The notes under the pieces were generated by a model. That model did no database searches, was not told the origin of the DNA, and was given only the letters and a program-made list of their open reading frames with translations. Source: an uncultured Sphingomonas sp. (GTDB lineage: Bacteria > Pseudomonadota > Alphaproteobacteria > Sphingomonadales > Sphingomonadaceae). Taken from it: a stretch of DNA of 64,000 nt. This document shows positions 27,378 through 35,717 of this stretch, one piece after another (positions within the stretch are counted from its first letter, which is position 1; every line of letters begins with the position of its first letter). The position numbers were made by a program, and so were the translations under genes. The stretch is from the NCBI GenBank assembly GCA_913776045.1, contig CAJYOI010000032.1, forward strand, positions 62,001 to 126,000. The letters run 5' to 3'.

Positions 27378-28247
27378 CTATCCCGCCCGACCAAACGCCG
27401 GCGCATCGGGCGGAATCGCCGCACCCGACCAGCGTTCGACGGGCGCTGTGCGGCGCACGCCCTGCTCGTCCACCGACCGCTGGATCAGCGTCACGCCCTG
27501 CTGAGTCGTATCGCCGATCCGCGCGCGGGTACGGACCCAGAAAGTGTTCGAGCGGAACGACGCGCCCGGCGGCAGCGAGACACTTTCGGCCGAAAGGTCC
27601 TCAAGCGTCAGGAAACCCTTGCGCGCGCGCGTGCGGACAAGCCGGTCGGCGACGGCGGGATCGCGAAACAGCAAAGCCAGCACCTCCGGCGTCGCCGCGT
27701 TGAGGTTGATCGCGGTATCACCCGGCAACGCGGTGACAAGCGCTTCGACCTTCGTGAGGGATTCGGGCGACAGGCCGGCGGCGCGCAACGGGCGCAGGTC
27801 GGTGAAGGGACCGTAGGCGCGCACCGCCTCGACCGTCTTCAGCGTCGTATCGCGGTCGATTCCGGCGGCAGCGGCGATCTGTTCGAACAGGATGACCGCG
27901 GCGGCATTGCCGGAACGGAGCGCGTTCACGTTGAACCGCCCTTCCGCATCGGCAATCGCGAGGTCGAAGGTGCCGCCGTCGATCTTCGCGCCGTTCTCGG
28001 CCAGAGTCGCCCAGGGTTCGCCACCATTGTCGACCTCGGGCGCAACGATCCCGTCGCGGCGCAGCGCGGCGATGGCCGATAGTTCGCCCCCCTTCACCAC
28101 CGCCGCCGCCCGTGCGGCCTCGCGAACGCGCAAGGATCTATCGAGCGCCAGTTCCTCGCGCTCGATCATCAGCAGGACCAGGCCCGCCGCGATCGCGACG
28201 AACATCAGCACGTTGACCAGGATCATGCCTGAATCATCGTCGCGCAT
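27378..28247 (-). CDS. gspK: Type II secretion minor pseudopilin GspK
   Basis: 289 aa. A short leader MRDDDSG precedes cleavage at G/M and the hydrophobic helix MILVNVLMFVAIAAGLVLLM. The Glu at +5 is replaced by Asn, as is usual for GspK, the tip subunit. Long globular domain with DAEGRFNVNAL, TAINLNAATPEVLALLF and RKGFLTLEDL (helix-hairpin-helix-like). The ATG at 28247 overlaps the gspJ stop by one base (TGATG). It should cap the pseudopilus with GspI and GspJ. Confidence 0.92.
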   Translation of the reverse strand: MRDDDSGMILVNVLMFVAIAAGLVLLMIEREELALDRSLRVREAARAAAVVKGGELSAIAALRRDGIVAPEVDNGGEPWATLAENGAKIDGGTFDLAIADAEGRFNVNALRSGNAAAVILFEQIAAAAGIDRDTTLKTVEAVRAYGPFTDLRPLRAAGLSPESLTKVEALVTALPGDTAINLNAATPEVLALLFRDPAVADRLVRTRARKGFLTLEDLSAESVSLPPGASFRSNTFWVRTRARIGDTTQQGVTLIQRSVDEQGVRRTAPVERWSGAAIPPDAPAFGRAG

Positions 28248-28882
28248 CAGGTCACGTCCCTGGCGCGGATGGGCAGCGCGACGACGCGGCGGATGGTGCC
28301 GGTGGGGGTGCCGGCCAGCGTCACTTCGAGCTCGATCGCGCCGGGCCACGCCTTGGGGTCACCCGCCGGCCAGCGCTCCAGCCAATTGCCTTGCTCGGCA
28401 AAGCGCCAGCGCACTCCTGCGACACCACCCAGCAGCGCCTGCGCGCCGTTACCCGCGTCGCGCACCAGTACGCCGCGGTCGAGGCCGTAGCGCACGGTGA
28501 TCGGTGGCCCGCCGACGCCCGGGGCTGCTCGGCGAAAGGTCAACGCCGCGGCGGCGCCTTCAACATTGCCGTTCGCGACCTGTTCGATATCGCCGGTTAC
28601 GACCAGCATCGCGCGCTGAAGCGCGGTCAGCCGGTCGAGCCGCGCTTCGGTGCGCCCCTGCACCCCGAGCACGCTGTCGACCAGCGCCACTCCCGCCACC
28701 GCGATCAACGCGAACAGCAGGAGCGAGATCATCAGTTCGATCAGGGTGAAGCCGGCGTCGTCACTCGACGTCCCTCGCACCCGCGCAGGCGGGGACCCTT
28801 CTTCAGGACCGGCCGCCGGGCACGCTCGGGAGATGGATTCCCGCCTGCGCGGGAATGACGGACCTAGAAGCACGCGCCTCAC
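28247..28882 (-). CDS. gspJ: Type II secretion minor pseudopilin GspJ with repeat-bearing leader
   Basis: 211 aa from GTG 28882, which overlaps the upstream stop as GTGA. The prepilin site is DDAG/FTLIELMISLLLF (cleavage after residue 44, Glu at +5); the mature GspJ domain follows. The leader is 44 residues, far longer than usual, and most of it is encoded by the palindromic repeat at 28774-28861 (reading ...GPSFPRRRESIS...). A GTG inside the repeat at 28780 would give a 10-residue leader, but with poor ribosome-site spacing. Mature protein would be the same either way. Confidence 0.87.
   Translation of the reverse strand: MRRVLLGPSFPRRRESISRACPAAGPEEGSPPARVRGTSSDDAGFTLIELMISLLLFALIAVAGVALVDSVLGVQGRTEARLDRLTALQRAMLVVTGDIEQVANGNVEGAAAALTFRRAAPGVGGPPITVRYGLDRGVLVRDAGNGAQALLGGVAGVRWRFAEQGNWLERWPAGDPKAWPGAIELEVTLAGTPTGTIRRVVALPIRARDVT
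28774..28861. repeat. Palindromic repeat inside the gspJ leader
   Basis: The outer arms CCCGCGCAGGCGGGGA and TTCCCGCCTGCGCGGGAA are near-complementary, flanked by GTCCCTCG and TGACGG. This is the proteobacterial repeat class that reads GTCATTCCCGCGCAGGCGGG on the other strand. It carries no stop codon in the gspJ frame and lies between the natural coupled start and the prepilin cleavage site. Confidence 0.8.
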
Positions 28883-29916
28883 GCCCCCCGGCTGGTCGCG
28901 ACGCTCCGATAGCCATCGGCGCCGGCCAGCAGGATCGCCAGGTCGCGCGAGCAGCTGCCGTCGGCGCGGAAGCGGACGGTGCCGGTGACGCAGGGAAAGC
29001 CGTCCGCCGCCAGCAGCCCTTCCCGGCTCAGCGTGTTCGCTGCACGCAGTGTTCTGGCGATCTTCGCCGCGTCGTACGCCAGTGCGGTGATCGCGCCCGG
29101 CGCACCGCCGATGCGGGCTTCGTAATCGGCGGAGAAGCTGCCGAACGCCGCCGGGTCGGGGGCAGCGATCCACGCGCCCTCCAGCGCCGCCAGCGCCGAG
29201 GGCCGGTTGTCGAGCGCCTGCACCGTGCCGAGCAATTGCACGCCGGTATCCTTCAACCCCCGCGCCGCCGCCAGCACGGCGTCACCGCTGCCGGGGATCA
29301 GCACCGCGTCGGGCGCCTCGCCGGCCGCCGGCAACGGCTGGCCCGCCGTCACCGCGATCGCGCGGATGTCGAGGCCGAGGTCGCCCTGCGCCTTCACCGC
29401 AGCTTCGGACGCCGCGTTGCTCCACTGGCTGCCGTCGCCGACGACAGTTACTCGCCGCACTCCGCGCGAGCGGGCATAGCGCAATACCGCGGTCGTCGTC
29501 TGGACCGGGGTCAAGCCGAACACGAAGGCCCCCGACGCTTGGGCCGCGGCCGAATTGGTGAAGGCGACGACCGGCACCCTGCCCGCGACCGCACCCGCCG
29601 CCGCGGTCGCCTCCCACGACGTCAGCGGCCCCAGGATCATTGCCGCACCGCGCTTCAACGCCTGCGTCGCCGCCGCACTCGCGCCGCCTGCGGTGCCGGC
29701 GGTATCGAGCGCGAACATCAGTTTCGCATCGCTTTCAGCAAGCATCGCCGCGCGCTGCATGCTAAGCCCCAGTTGCGCGCGCTCGCCGGTCAACGGCAAC
29801 AGCAGCGCGACGGGTCGCTTGTCCACCTTCTTGGCGGCCCAGAGGGGAAGAGCCGATGACGCCGCTGATACGACGAGGCCGGATCGCAGAAGCCTCAGAG
29901 CGTCCCGACGATTCAC
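28879..29916 (-). CDS. Penicillin-binding protein activator/periplasmic binding protein
   Basis: 345 aa from a GTG start, with an RR-containing signal (VNRRDALRLLRSGLVVSAAS). The domain is a type-1 periplasmic-binding fold of the LppC/Leu-Ile-Val class: PVALLLPLTGERAQLGLSMQ, ILGPLTSWEATAAAG and ITALAYDAAKIARTL. LppC-like proteins activate peptidoglycan synthases. Its place just ahead of gspJ, with GTGA overlap, is unusual. It could relate to opening the cell wall for the secretion machine, but that is inference. Its first 61 bp overlap the divergent gspN. Confidence 0.8.
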   Translation of the reverse strand: MNRRDALRLLRSGLVVSAASSALPLWAAKKVDKRPVALLLPLTGERAQLGLSMQRAAMLAESDAKLMFALDTAGTAGGASAAATQALKRGAAMILGPLTSWEATAAAGAVAGRVPVVAFTNSAAAQASGAFVFGLTPVQTTTAVLRYARSRGVRRVTVVGDGSQWSNAASEAAVKAQGDLGLDIRAIAVTAGQPLPAAGEAPDAVLIPGSGDAVLAAARGLKDTGVQLLGTVQALDNRPSALAALEGAWIAAPDPAAFGSFSADYEARIGGAPGAITALAYDAAKIARTLRAANTLSREGLLAADGFPCVTGTVRFRADGSCSRDLAILLAGADGYRSVATSRGA

Positions 29917-30632
29917 GCGTATCCTCCGACATCCCGCGCCAAGCCGCGCGCCGCCGTCTTATCCGCTTCGCCGGGCTCGGGATAGCCGCTTACGTCGTCG
30001 CGATGGTCGCGACGATCCCGGCGGGCGCGATCGTCGAGCGCGGCGCGTGGCGGACCGGCGTCGGGGGGACGATGTGGAACGGTGAAGTGGGCCTCGCCGG
30101 CGGCAGCGTGCTGTCGTGGGAATGGGCGCCGCTCCGGAGCTTGGTCAGCCTGGCCTTCGCCGCCGACTGGAATGCGAAGGGCGCCGCGACCAATTTGGGC
30201 GGTCGCGCGTCGATCGGGCCGTCGTCGACGACGGTCGATGCGATGACCGGATCGGCGGACGGGACATTGCTTCAGGCGATCCAGCCGGACCTGCCATTCG
30301 TCTGCGACATGACGATGCAGCTCGATTTCCCGAAGGCGAGGCTCGGCGGGTCGGGGCAGATGGTCGAGGGGCAGTTGCTGACCGATCCGGGGAGCTGCCG
30401 GCCGAAAGCCGGGGGCGTGGCGACGCCGGTGCCTGCACTGGTACTGACCGCGAACCATGTCGGCGATCGCTCGACGATGACTTTGGCCCCCGCGACGCAG
30501 CGGCGGCGGACGTTAATGACGATGGTCCTCGGCGGCGACGGGACGGTCGACGTGCAGTTGACGCCCGAGGGGGCTGCGGTGTTGCCGTTCGTGGGCCTGC
30601 CGCCGGGTGGCAGTATCAAAGGGAAGATCTGA
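29856..30632 (+). CDS. gspN: Type II secretion system protein N
   Basis: 258 aa. One N-terminal helix (LIRFAGLGIAAYVVAMVATIPAGAI) is followed by a beta-rich periplasmic domain including GTMWNGEVGLAGG, GTLLQAIQPDLPFVCDM (LPS-transport-like fold) and VQLTPEGAAVLPFVGLPP. The ATG at 29856 lies inside the divergent PBP-activator gene, and the shared 61-bp region is coding on both strands. An isolated rightward gene, facing gspF across a family-A repeat. Confidence 0.85.
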   Translation: MTPLIRRGRIAEASERPDDSRVSSDIPRQAARRRLIRFAGLGIAAYVVAMVATIPAGAIVERGAWRTGVGGTMWNGEVGLAGGSVLSWEWAPLRSLVSLAFAADWNAKGAATNLGGRASIGPSSTTVDAMTGSADGTLLQAIQPDLPFVCDMTMQLDFPKARLGGSGQMVEGQLLTDPGSCRPKAGGVATPVPALVLTANHVGDRSTMTLAPATQRRRTLMTMVLGGDGTVDVQLTPEGAAVLPFVGLPPGGSIKGKI

Positions 30633-30634
30633 AT

Positions 30635-30768
30635 ATCCTCCCCGCTCGCGGGGAGGGGGACCATGCGCAGCGTGGTGGAGGGGGTGTGCCGCAAGGGCAT
30701 TCCTCGCGGAGAGCCCCCTCCACCACGCCGCTGCGCGTCGCCGTCCCCCTCCCCGTGCCGGGGAGGAT
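30635..30768. repeat. Family-A palindromic repeat, copy 3
   Basis: Starts ATCCTCCCCGCTCGCGGGGA right after the gspN stop and ends CCGTGCCGGGGAGGAT. The end abuts the TAA stop of the convergent gspF, so the T of the repeat edge is shared with that stop codon. Inner arms GTGGTGGAGGGGG/CCCCTCCACCAC are perfect over 12 bp. Confidence 0.88.
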
Positions 30769-31991
30769 TACAGCGACACCAGATTGTTCAGATTGATGAT
30801 CGGCAGCAGGATCGCCAGCACCATCATCAGCACCATCCCGCCCATCAGCAGCAGCACCATCGGCTCGACCAGCGCGACCAGCGTCGCGGCCAGCGCATCG
30901 AGCTCGCGGTCGAGTTCGCTCGACGCGCGGCCGAGGGCGGGTGCCAACTTGCCCGAGCTTTCGCCGCTGGCGACCAGCGCGGTCAGCATCGACGGGAAGA
31001 CCGCCGCCTCGGCCATCGCGGCACGCAGACTGAGCCCTTCGCGCACCCGCGCCGCGACGGTCAGCGCGCGGTCGCGGATGTGGCGGTTGGGGGTGACGGC
31101 GGCGGCGGCCTGCAGCGCCTCGACCAAAGGCACCGCGCTCTCGACCAGGGTCGCCAGGCTGCCGGCAAAGCGCGCGGCATTGTGCTGGCGGCTGAAGCGC
31201 TTGAACGGGCGGCGTTCGGCGAACATCCGGTCGAGCTTCAGGCGGTTGGCGGGGACGCGCAGCCATCGTCCGGCGATCAGGCCGACGGCCAGCAACGCCA
31301 GCAGCAGCGCCAGCCCCCAATTCTGGAGAAACGCCGACACCGCGATCAGCGCGCGGGTGAGGAACGGGAGTTCGGCGCCGCGCGACACGAACACGCGGAC
31401 GATGTCTGGGACAATGTAGATCATCAGCAGCACGATGATGCCGACCGACACGGTCGCGAGCAGCGCGGGATAGATCAGCGCGAGTTGCAGCTTCTGCGCA
31501 TTCGCCTGTCGCGTTTCGACGAACTGGGCGAGGTGACCCAGGACATGGGTCAGCCGCCCCGAGTTTTCCCCCGCCGCGACCGAAGCGCGGTAGAATTCGG
31601 GAAAGGCCTTCGGGTGATTGCCGAGCGCTGCGGCGAAGCTGCGCCCGTCGAGGATGCTGCCGCGGACGTCGAGCAGGAGCGCGCTGACCTGCTTGGCTTC
31701 CGACTGCTGGGCGACGAGGCGCAGGGCTTCCTCGACCGGAATTTCGGAGCCGATCAGCGTGGCGAGCTGGCGGGTGAGCGTCGCGAGCTGCTTGGCAGAC
31801 ACGCCGCGGCGCAAGCTGGGAAGCGTGAGGCTACCGGACCTTTGCGGCTTAGCACCCGCCGGTTCGACCGCCAGCGGCAGCAGCGACCGCTCGCGCAGCA
31901 TCGCGCGCGCGGCGGGGGCGGAGGAGGCTTCGATGACGCCCTTTTTCGTGGCGCCGGCGCGGTCGGCCGCGCGGTAGGCATAGGCGGGCAC
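30768..31991 (-). CDS. gspF: Type II secretion inner-membrane platform protein GspF
   Basis: 407 aa with two repeated T2SF domains, each ending in transmembrane helices (for example LLLALLAVGLIAGRWLRV and the C-terminal LLLMGGMVLMMVLAILLP). Motifs: EIPVEEALRLVAQQ, SGRLTHVLGHLAQFVETRQ and SAVPLVEALQAAA. Start GTG at 31991. Its ribosome site GGGGAGG, 7 nt upstream, is the edge of repeat copy 4. GspF anchors the pseudopilus assembly motor GspE. Confidence 0.95.
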   Translation of the reverse strand: MPAYAYRAADRAGATKKGVIEASSAPAARAMLRERSLLPLAVEPAGAKPQRSGSLTLPSLRRGVSAKQLATLTRQLATLIGSEIPVEEALRLVAQQSEAKQVSALLLDVRGSILDGRSFAAALGNHPKAFPEFYRASVAAGENSGRLTHVLGHLAQFVETRQANAQKLQLALIYPALLATVSVGIIVLLMIYIVPDIVRVFVSRGAELPFLTRALIAVSAFLQNWGLALLLALLAVGLIAGRWLRVPANRLKLDRMFAERRPFKRFSRQHNAARFAGSLATLVESAVPLVEALQAAAAVTPNRHIRDRALTVAARVREGLSLRAAMAEAAVFPSMLTALVASGESSGKLAPALGRASSELDRELDALAATLVALVEPMVLLLMGGMVLMMVLAILLPIINLNNLVSL

Positions 31992-31993
31992 TA

Positions 31994-32131
31994 AAACGCC
32001 TCCCCGGCACGACGAGGAGAGAGGCCATGCGAAGCATGGTGGAGGGGGGCCTCCGCGAGGGCGGTCGCCTGAGGCGCGCGCCCTCCACCACCGACTGTGC
32101 CGGCGGTCCCCCTCCCCGTGCCGGGGAGGAT
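31994..32131. repeat. Family-A palindromic repeat, copy 4
   Basis: Starts ACGCCTCCCCGGCACGACGA and ends CCGTGCCGGGGAGGAT; one inner arm is partly degraded. It lies inside the gspE-gspF operon, abutting the gspE stop at one edge and supplying the GGGGAGG ribosome site for gspF at the other. Confidence 0.86.
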
Positions 32132-33612
32132 CATACCCCCTCGTCCCGCGTCACGCGCGCCACTTCCTCGACCGTCGTCACGCCCGCGCGCACCTTTGCC
32201 ACGCCATCGTCCAGCAACGAGGGATTGTTCGCCCGCGCGGCCTTTTCCAGCTTTGCCTCCGACGCGCCGTCGTGGATCAGCGCCTGCAGCTGGCTGTCGA
32301 TCGCGATGACTTCGTAAACGCCGGCGCGCCCGCGATAGCCTTCCCCATGACACGCGTCGCAGCCGCCGGCCCGCCAGATGCGCTTGCCGACCTTGAGCGC
32401 GCCGCCCAGCAGCCGCGAATCGGCGTCGGTCGCGGTGTCCTCCCAGCGGCAGTCGGGGCACAGCCGCCGCACAAGCCGCTGCGCCGCCAGCCCGACCAGC
32501 ATCGGGGCGAGCAGATAGCGCTCGACGCCCATGTCGAGCAGTCGCGTGACCGAACCGACCGCGCTGTTGGTGTGAAGCGTCGACAGGACGAAGTGCCCGG
32601 TCATCGCCGACCGCACGGCGACTTCCGCCGTTTCCTGATCGCGGATTTCGCCGACCATGATGACATCCGGGTCCTGGCGCAGGATGGCCCGCAGTCCGCG
32701 CGCGAAGGTCATGTCGGTGCGCGGGTTGACCTGGGTCTGCGCGACGCCGGCGAGTTCGTATTCGATCGGGTCCTCGACCGTCATCACGTTGCGCTTGCGG
32801 TCGTTGAGACGCGACAGCGCGGCGTAGAGCGTCGTCGTCTTGCCCGATCCGGTCGGGCCGGTGACCAGCAGCATGCCGTGCGGACGATCGAGCAGGCGGC
32901 GGAAGGTATCGACGTCGCGCTCGCTCATGCCGAGGCCCGCGGGGTCGAGGCGCAACGACCCCTTCTCCAGCAGACGCATCACGACGCGTTCGCCATGCTG
33001 GGTCGGGATGGTCGATACGCGGGCATCGACGTCGTGCCCCCCGATGCGCAGCGTCACGCGGCCGTCCTGCGGCACGCGCTTCTCGGCGATGTCGAGCTTC
33101 GCCATGACCTTGATGCGGCTGACCAACAGCGGCGCGAGCGCGCGCTGCGGCTCGACCACGTCGCGCAGCACGCCATCGATGCGGAAGCGGACGACCAGCC
33201 GCTTCTCGGTCGTCTCGACATGGACGTCGGACGCGCCCTCCTTCACCGCCTCAAGCAAAATCGCGTTGATGAGGCGGATGACAGGCGAATCGTCGTTCGA
33301 ATCGAGCAGATCGTCGACCGGGCCGACCGAATCGGCCAGTGCGGCGAGATCGGTCGCGTCCATTTCGAATTCGGCGGCCTGCGCGGCCCCCTGGCCGTAG
33401 GTGGCGCTGAGCGCGGCGTCGAACGCTTCGTCGGTGACCGATGCGAAGACGACCGAAGGGTGGAGCCGCTGGACCTCCAGCAGCGCATCCAGCGCCGCGT
33501 CGGTGCGGTGAAGGCATTCCCCCCCGCGCAACAACACCCCGCCCTTGCGCGCGAAGCCATAGGGCAGCAGCGCCGGGGGGCTGAGCGTTTCGACGATCAG
33601 CGTGTCGGTCAT
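32131..33612 (-). CDS. gspE: Type II secretion ATPase GspE
   Basis: 493-aa hexameric motor. The N-terminal region is short. Then come RLINAILLEAVKEGASDVHVE, Walker A GPTGSGKTTTLYAALSRLND, the Asp box TVEDPIEYEL, Walker B DVIMVGEIRD and a His box in FVLSTLHTNSA. Zinc site: CPDCRWED plus GCDACHGEGYRGR (four Cys). The start overlaps the gspM stop (ATGA). Powers pseudopilus extension with GspF and GspL. Confidence 0.97.
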   Translation of the reverse strand: MTDTLIVETLSPPALLPYGFARKGGVLLRGGECLHRTDAALDALLEVQRLHPSVVFASVTDEAFDAALSATYGQGAAQAAEFEMDATDLAALADSVGPVDDLLDSNDDSPVIRLINAILLEAVKEGASDVHVETTEKRLVVRFRIDGVLRDVVEPQRALAPLLVSRIKVMAKLDIAEKRVPQDGRVTLRIGGHDVDARVSTIPTQHGERVVMRLLEKGSLRLDPAGLGMSERDVDTFRRLLDRPHGMLLVTGPTGSGKTTTLYAALSRLNDRKRNVMTVEDPIEYELAGVAQTQVNPRTDMTFARGLRAILRQDPDVIMVGEIRDQETAEVAVRSAMTGHFVLSTLHTNSAVGSVTRLLDMGVERYLLAPMLVGLAAQRLVRRLCPDCRWEDTATDADSRLLGGALKVGKRIWRAGGCDACHGEGYRGRAGVYEVIAIDSQLQALIHDGASEAKLEKAARANNPSLLDDGVAKVRAGVTTVEEVARVTRDEGV

Positions 33613-34103
33613 CCGCGATACTCGATCTGGGCGAAGACGCGGGCCGGGGTCGGGCGCTTCTGAATGTCGACGCGAACGGCGGCCAACGTCGATGTGCGCG
33701 CGATGTCCGCCATCCAGTTGACCACCGCGTCGTACGGCGCGTCGGCGACGGTCGCGCGGACGCCCGTCGGGGTCGCCTCCACCTGGACCTGCAGGCCGAA
33801 GCTTGCGGCGGCCTGCGTCACGATCTCCGCCGGCGTGCCGGTGCGCGGCTGGGGACCGGTCGCCTGGGGGCCGAGCGCGGGCGCGGCGTTCACGCGGGCC
33901 ATCAGCGTTTCATAGGTGCGGATGTCGGCCATCGATTCGGCCCGGCTTGCCTGCAACGGCTTCACGACGCCGAACACCAGGATCGCAACCGTCAGCAGAG
34001 CGCCCAGCGTCCCGATCAGTATACGTTCGCGCGGCGTCAGCCCGACCCACCAGAGGCGGATGCGCTCGAAGGTCGGGTGCTCGACGATGCGGATGATCTT
34101 CAT
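33609..34103 (-). CDS. gspM: Type II secretion system protein GspM
   Basis: 164 aa. A short cytoplasmic segment leads to one transmembrane helix (ILIGTLGALLTVAILVFGVV, about 28-47), a short coiled region, and a ferredoxin-like periplasmic domain (AAASFGLQVQVEAT..., NWMADIARTSTLAAVRVDI). Pairs with GspL. ATGA overlaps on both sides place it in the gspL-M-E-F operon. Confidence 0.9.
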   Translation of the reverse strand: MKIIRIVEHPTFERIRLWWVGLTPRERILIGTLGALLTVAILVFGVVKPLQASRAESMADIRTYETLMARVNAAPALGPQATGPQPRTGTPAEIVTQAAASFGLQVQVEATPTGVRATVADAPYDAVVNWMADIARTSTLAAVRVDIQKRPTPARVFAQIEYRG

Positions 34104-35227
34104 GAGAGCGGACTCGTTATGCGGACGCCGCCGTCGATCGGCGCGACCGCGGCGTCGATCCCGCCGCTCGCCAGGGTGGTGCGGACGCGGCCGGCGAAGG
34201 CGGGGTCGGTGCTATCGAGATCGACGATCAGCGACGTGCCTTCGGTCCGCATCGTGCGGACGGACAGGTCGGCGCCGAGCGGGGTGAGTGCGGCCGACAG
34301 CCGTGCGGCGGCAGCGAGGAACGGGTTGGCCCCGCCCCCCGCGCCAGGTCGCGGCAACAGGTCTGCGACGGCACTCGCCAAGCCTTCCTCGGGTAGCGCC
34401 GTGCCGGGCGCCCTTGCCGCGACCAGTTCGCGAGTTTCGGCCACGCGGGCATTGGCGATATTGCGCAGCGCCAGCGTATCGAGCGCGGCGATAATGACAT
34501 GGGCGAGCAGGCCGAGGACTGCGACCGTGGCTAGTCTGCGCCAGAATCCCGACCCCGTCCGGCGCACCGCGTAGATACCCTGTCGCAGGTCGAGCGCCGG
34601 GGCGAGCAGCCGCCGGGCGAGCGGATCCAGCGCCAACGCATCGGCGCTGTCCGCCATGTCGGCCGGGAGTGCGGTGCCGTACGCGATCGTCCGCGGCTTG
34701 CCCGCCGCGTCCCAGGCGGTGCGGAGTAGTGGCACCGGGATCGCGAAGCCGGTGCCGTCGCCGGCGCGGACCAGCGCGCGGGTGGCGCCCAGTTCGACCG
34801 CCCACTCCCCTGCCGCCGGCTGCGGCAGCGCAAGCGCGTCGGGGACGAGTGCAGCGTGGCCGAGCCCCTCTGCCTCTATCCGAGCGATCCATTCCGCCAT
34901 CCGGTCGTGGCGAACGACGCCGACGAGATAGCGTTTAGGGCTGAGTTCTATGCCGAGCGCCAGATGCACGCTGTCGATCGGCTCTGCGATCAGTTCCTCG
35001 ACCGCAAACGGCAGCGCGGCGAGGCGCTTGGCGCGCGTCGGCAGCGGCAGATCGACCGCCAGCAGGCGAACGGCTTCGTTCGGTACGAGTACGGTAGCGG
35101 GCCCATCGGCGTCGGACGCGACCAGCGCCTCGCCCGTCAGCGTCCAGACGCCCGCGGGGCCGGATGCGTCGAGGCTGGCGCCCGGGGGCGCTTCGACTGT
35201 AACATGGGTGTCACGCGTGATAATCAT
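34100..35227 (-). CDS. gspL: Type II secretion system protein GspL
   Basis: 375 aa. The N-terminal cytoplasmic actin-like domain includes ILVPNEAVRLLAVDLPLP-like sequence, RLAALPFAVEELIAEPIDSV and HDRMAEWIARIEAEGL. A transmembrane helix (WRRLATVAVLGLLAHVIIAAL) precedes the periplasmic ferredoxin-like domain. It links GspE to the inner-membrane platform. MIITRDTHVT starts at 35227, and this ATG interlocks with the divergent gspG start (CATG). Confidence 0.9.
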   Translation of the reverse strand: MIITRDTHVTVEAPPGASLDASGPAGVWTLTGEALVASDADGPATVLVPNEAVRLLAVDLPLPTRAKRLAALPFAVEELIAEPIDSVHLALGIELSPKRYLVGVVRHDRMAEWIARIEAEGLGHAALVPDALALPQPAAGEWAVELGATRALVRAGDGTGFAIPVPLLRTAWDAAGKPRTIAYGTALPADMADSADALALDPLARRLLAPALDLRQGIYAVRRTGSGFWRRLATVAVLGLLAHVIIAALDTLALRNIANARVAETRELVAARAPGTALPEEGLASAVADLLPRPGAGGGANPFLAAAARLSAALTPLGADLSVRTMRTEGTSLIVDLDSTDPAFAGRVRTTLASGGIDAAVAPIDGGVRITSPLS

Positions 35228-35717
35228 GGGCGAGCGAATGCGCACTCTTTTCCGACAGTTTCGTGACACCGTGGCAGCCGCGGCGCGCCGCCGCAAGCGC
35301 CCGAACGACGAGGGCGTGACCCTGGTCGAGATGATCGTCGTGCTGGTCATCATCGCAGTGATCGCCGGGATGATCGTCAGCACCGGCATTCTCAGCCGCC
35401 CCGACCAGGCCCGTGTGACGACGACGACCACCGACATGCGCACGATCAGCGCCGCGCTGAAGATGTATCGCCTGGATAATGGCGACTATCCGACGACCGC
35501 GCAGGGGCTGAAGGCGCTGGCGGAGAAACCGACGACCGCGCCGATTCCGAGCAACTGGAACCCGGAAGGCTATGTCGGCCAGCCGCCCAAGGACGCGTGG
35601 GGGCGGGATTACGTCTATGTCTCGCCCGCACCCGGCGGGTTTTCGCTGAAGAGCCTGGGCAAGGACGGTGCCGAGGGTGGCGAGGGCCTTGACGCGGATA
35701 TCGTGGCGGGGCGGTGA
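35226..35717 (+). CDS. gspG: Type II secretion major pseudopilin GspG
   Basis: 163 aa. Leader of 30 residues, then cleavage at DEG/VTLVEMIVVLVIIAVIAG with Glu at +5. Conserved GspG features: SAALKMYRLDNGDYPTTAQGL, PPKDAWGRDYVYVSP and a calcium-loop-like GAEGGEGLDADI. The start is ATG 35226 or 35238; with the first, the start codons of gspG and gspL overlap on opposite strands. First gene of gspG-H-I-C-D, all tightly coupled. Confidence 0.95.
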   Translation: MGERMRTLFRQFRDTVAAAARRRKRPNDEGVTLVEMIVVLVIIAVIAGMIVSTGILSRPDQARVTTTTTDMRTISAALKMYRLDNGDYPTTAQGLKALAEKPTTAPIPSNWNPEGYVGQPPKDAWGRDYVYVSPAPGGFSLKSLGKDGAEGGEGLDADIVAGR

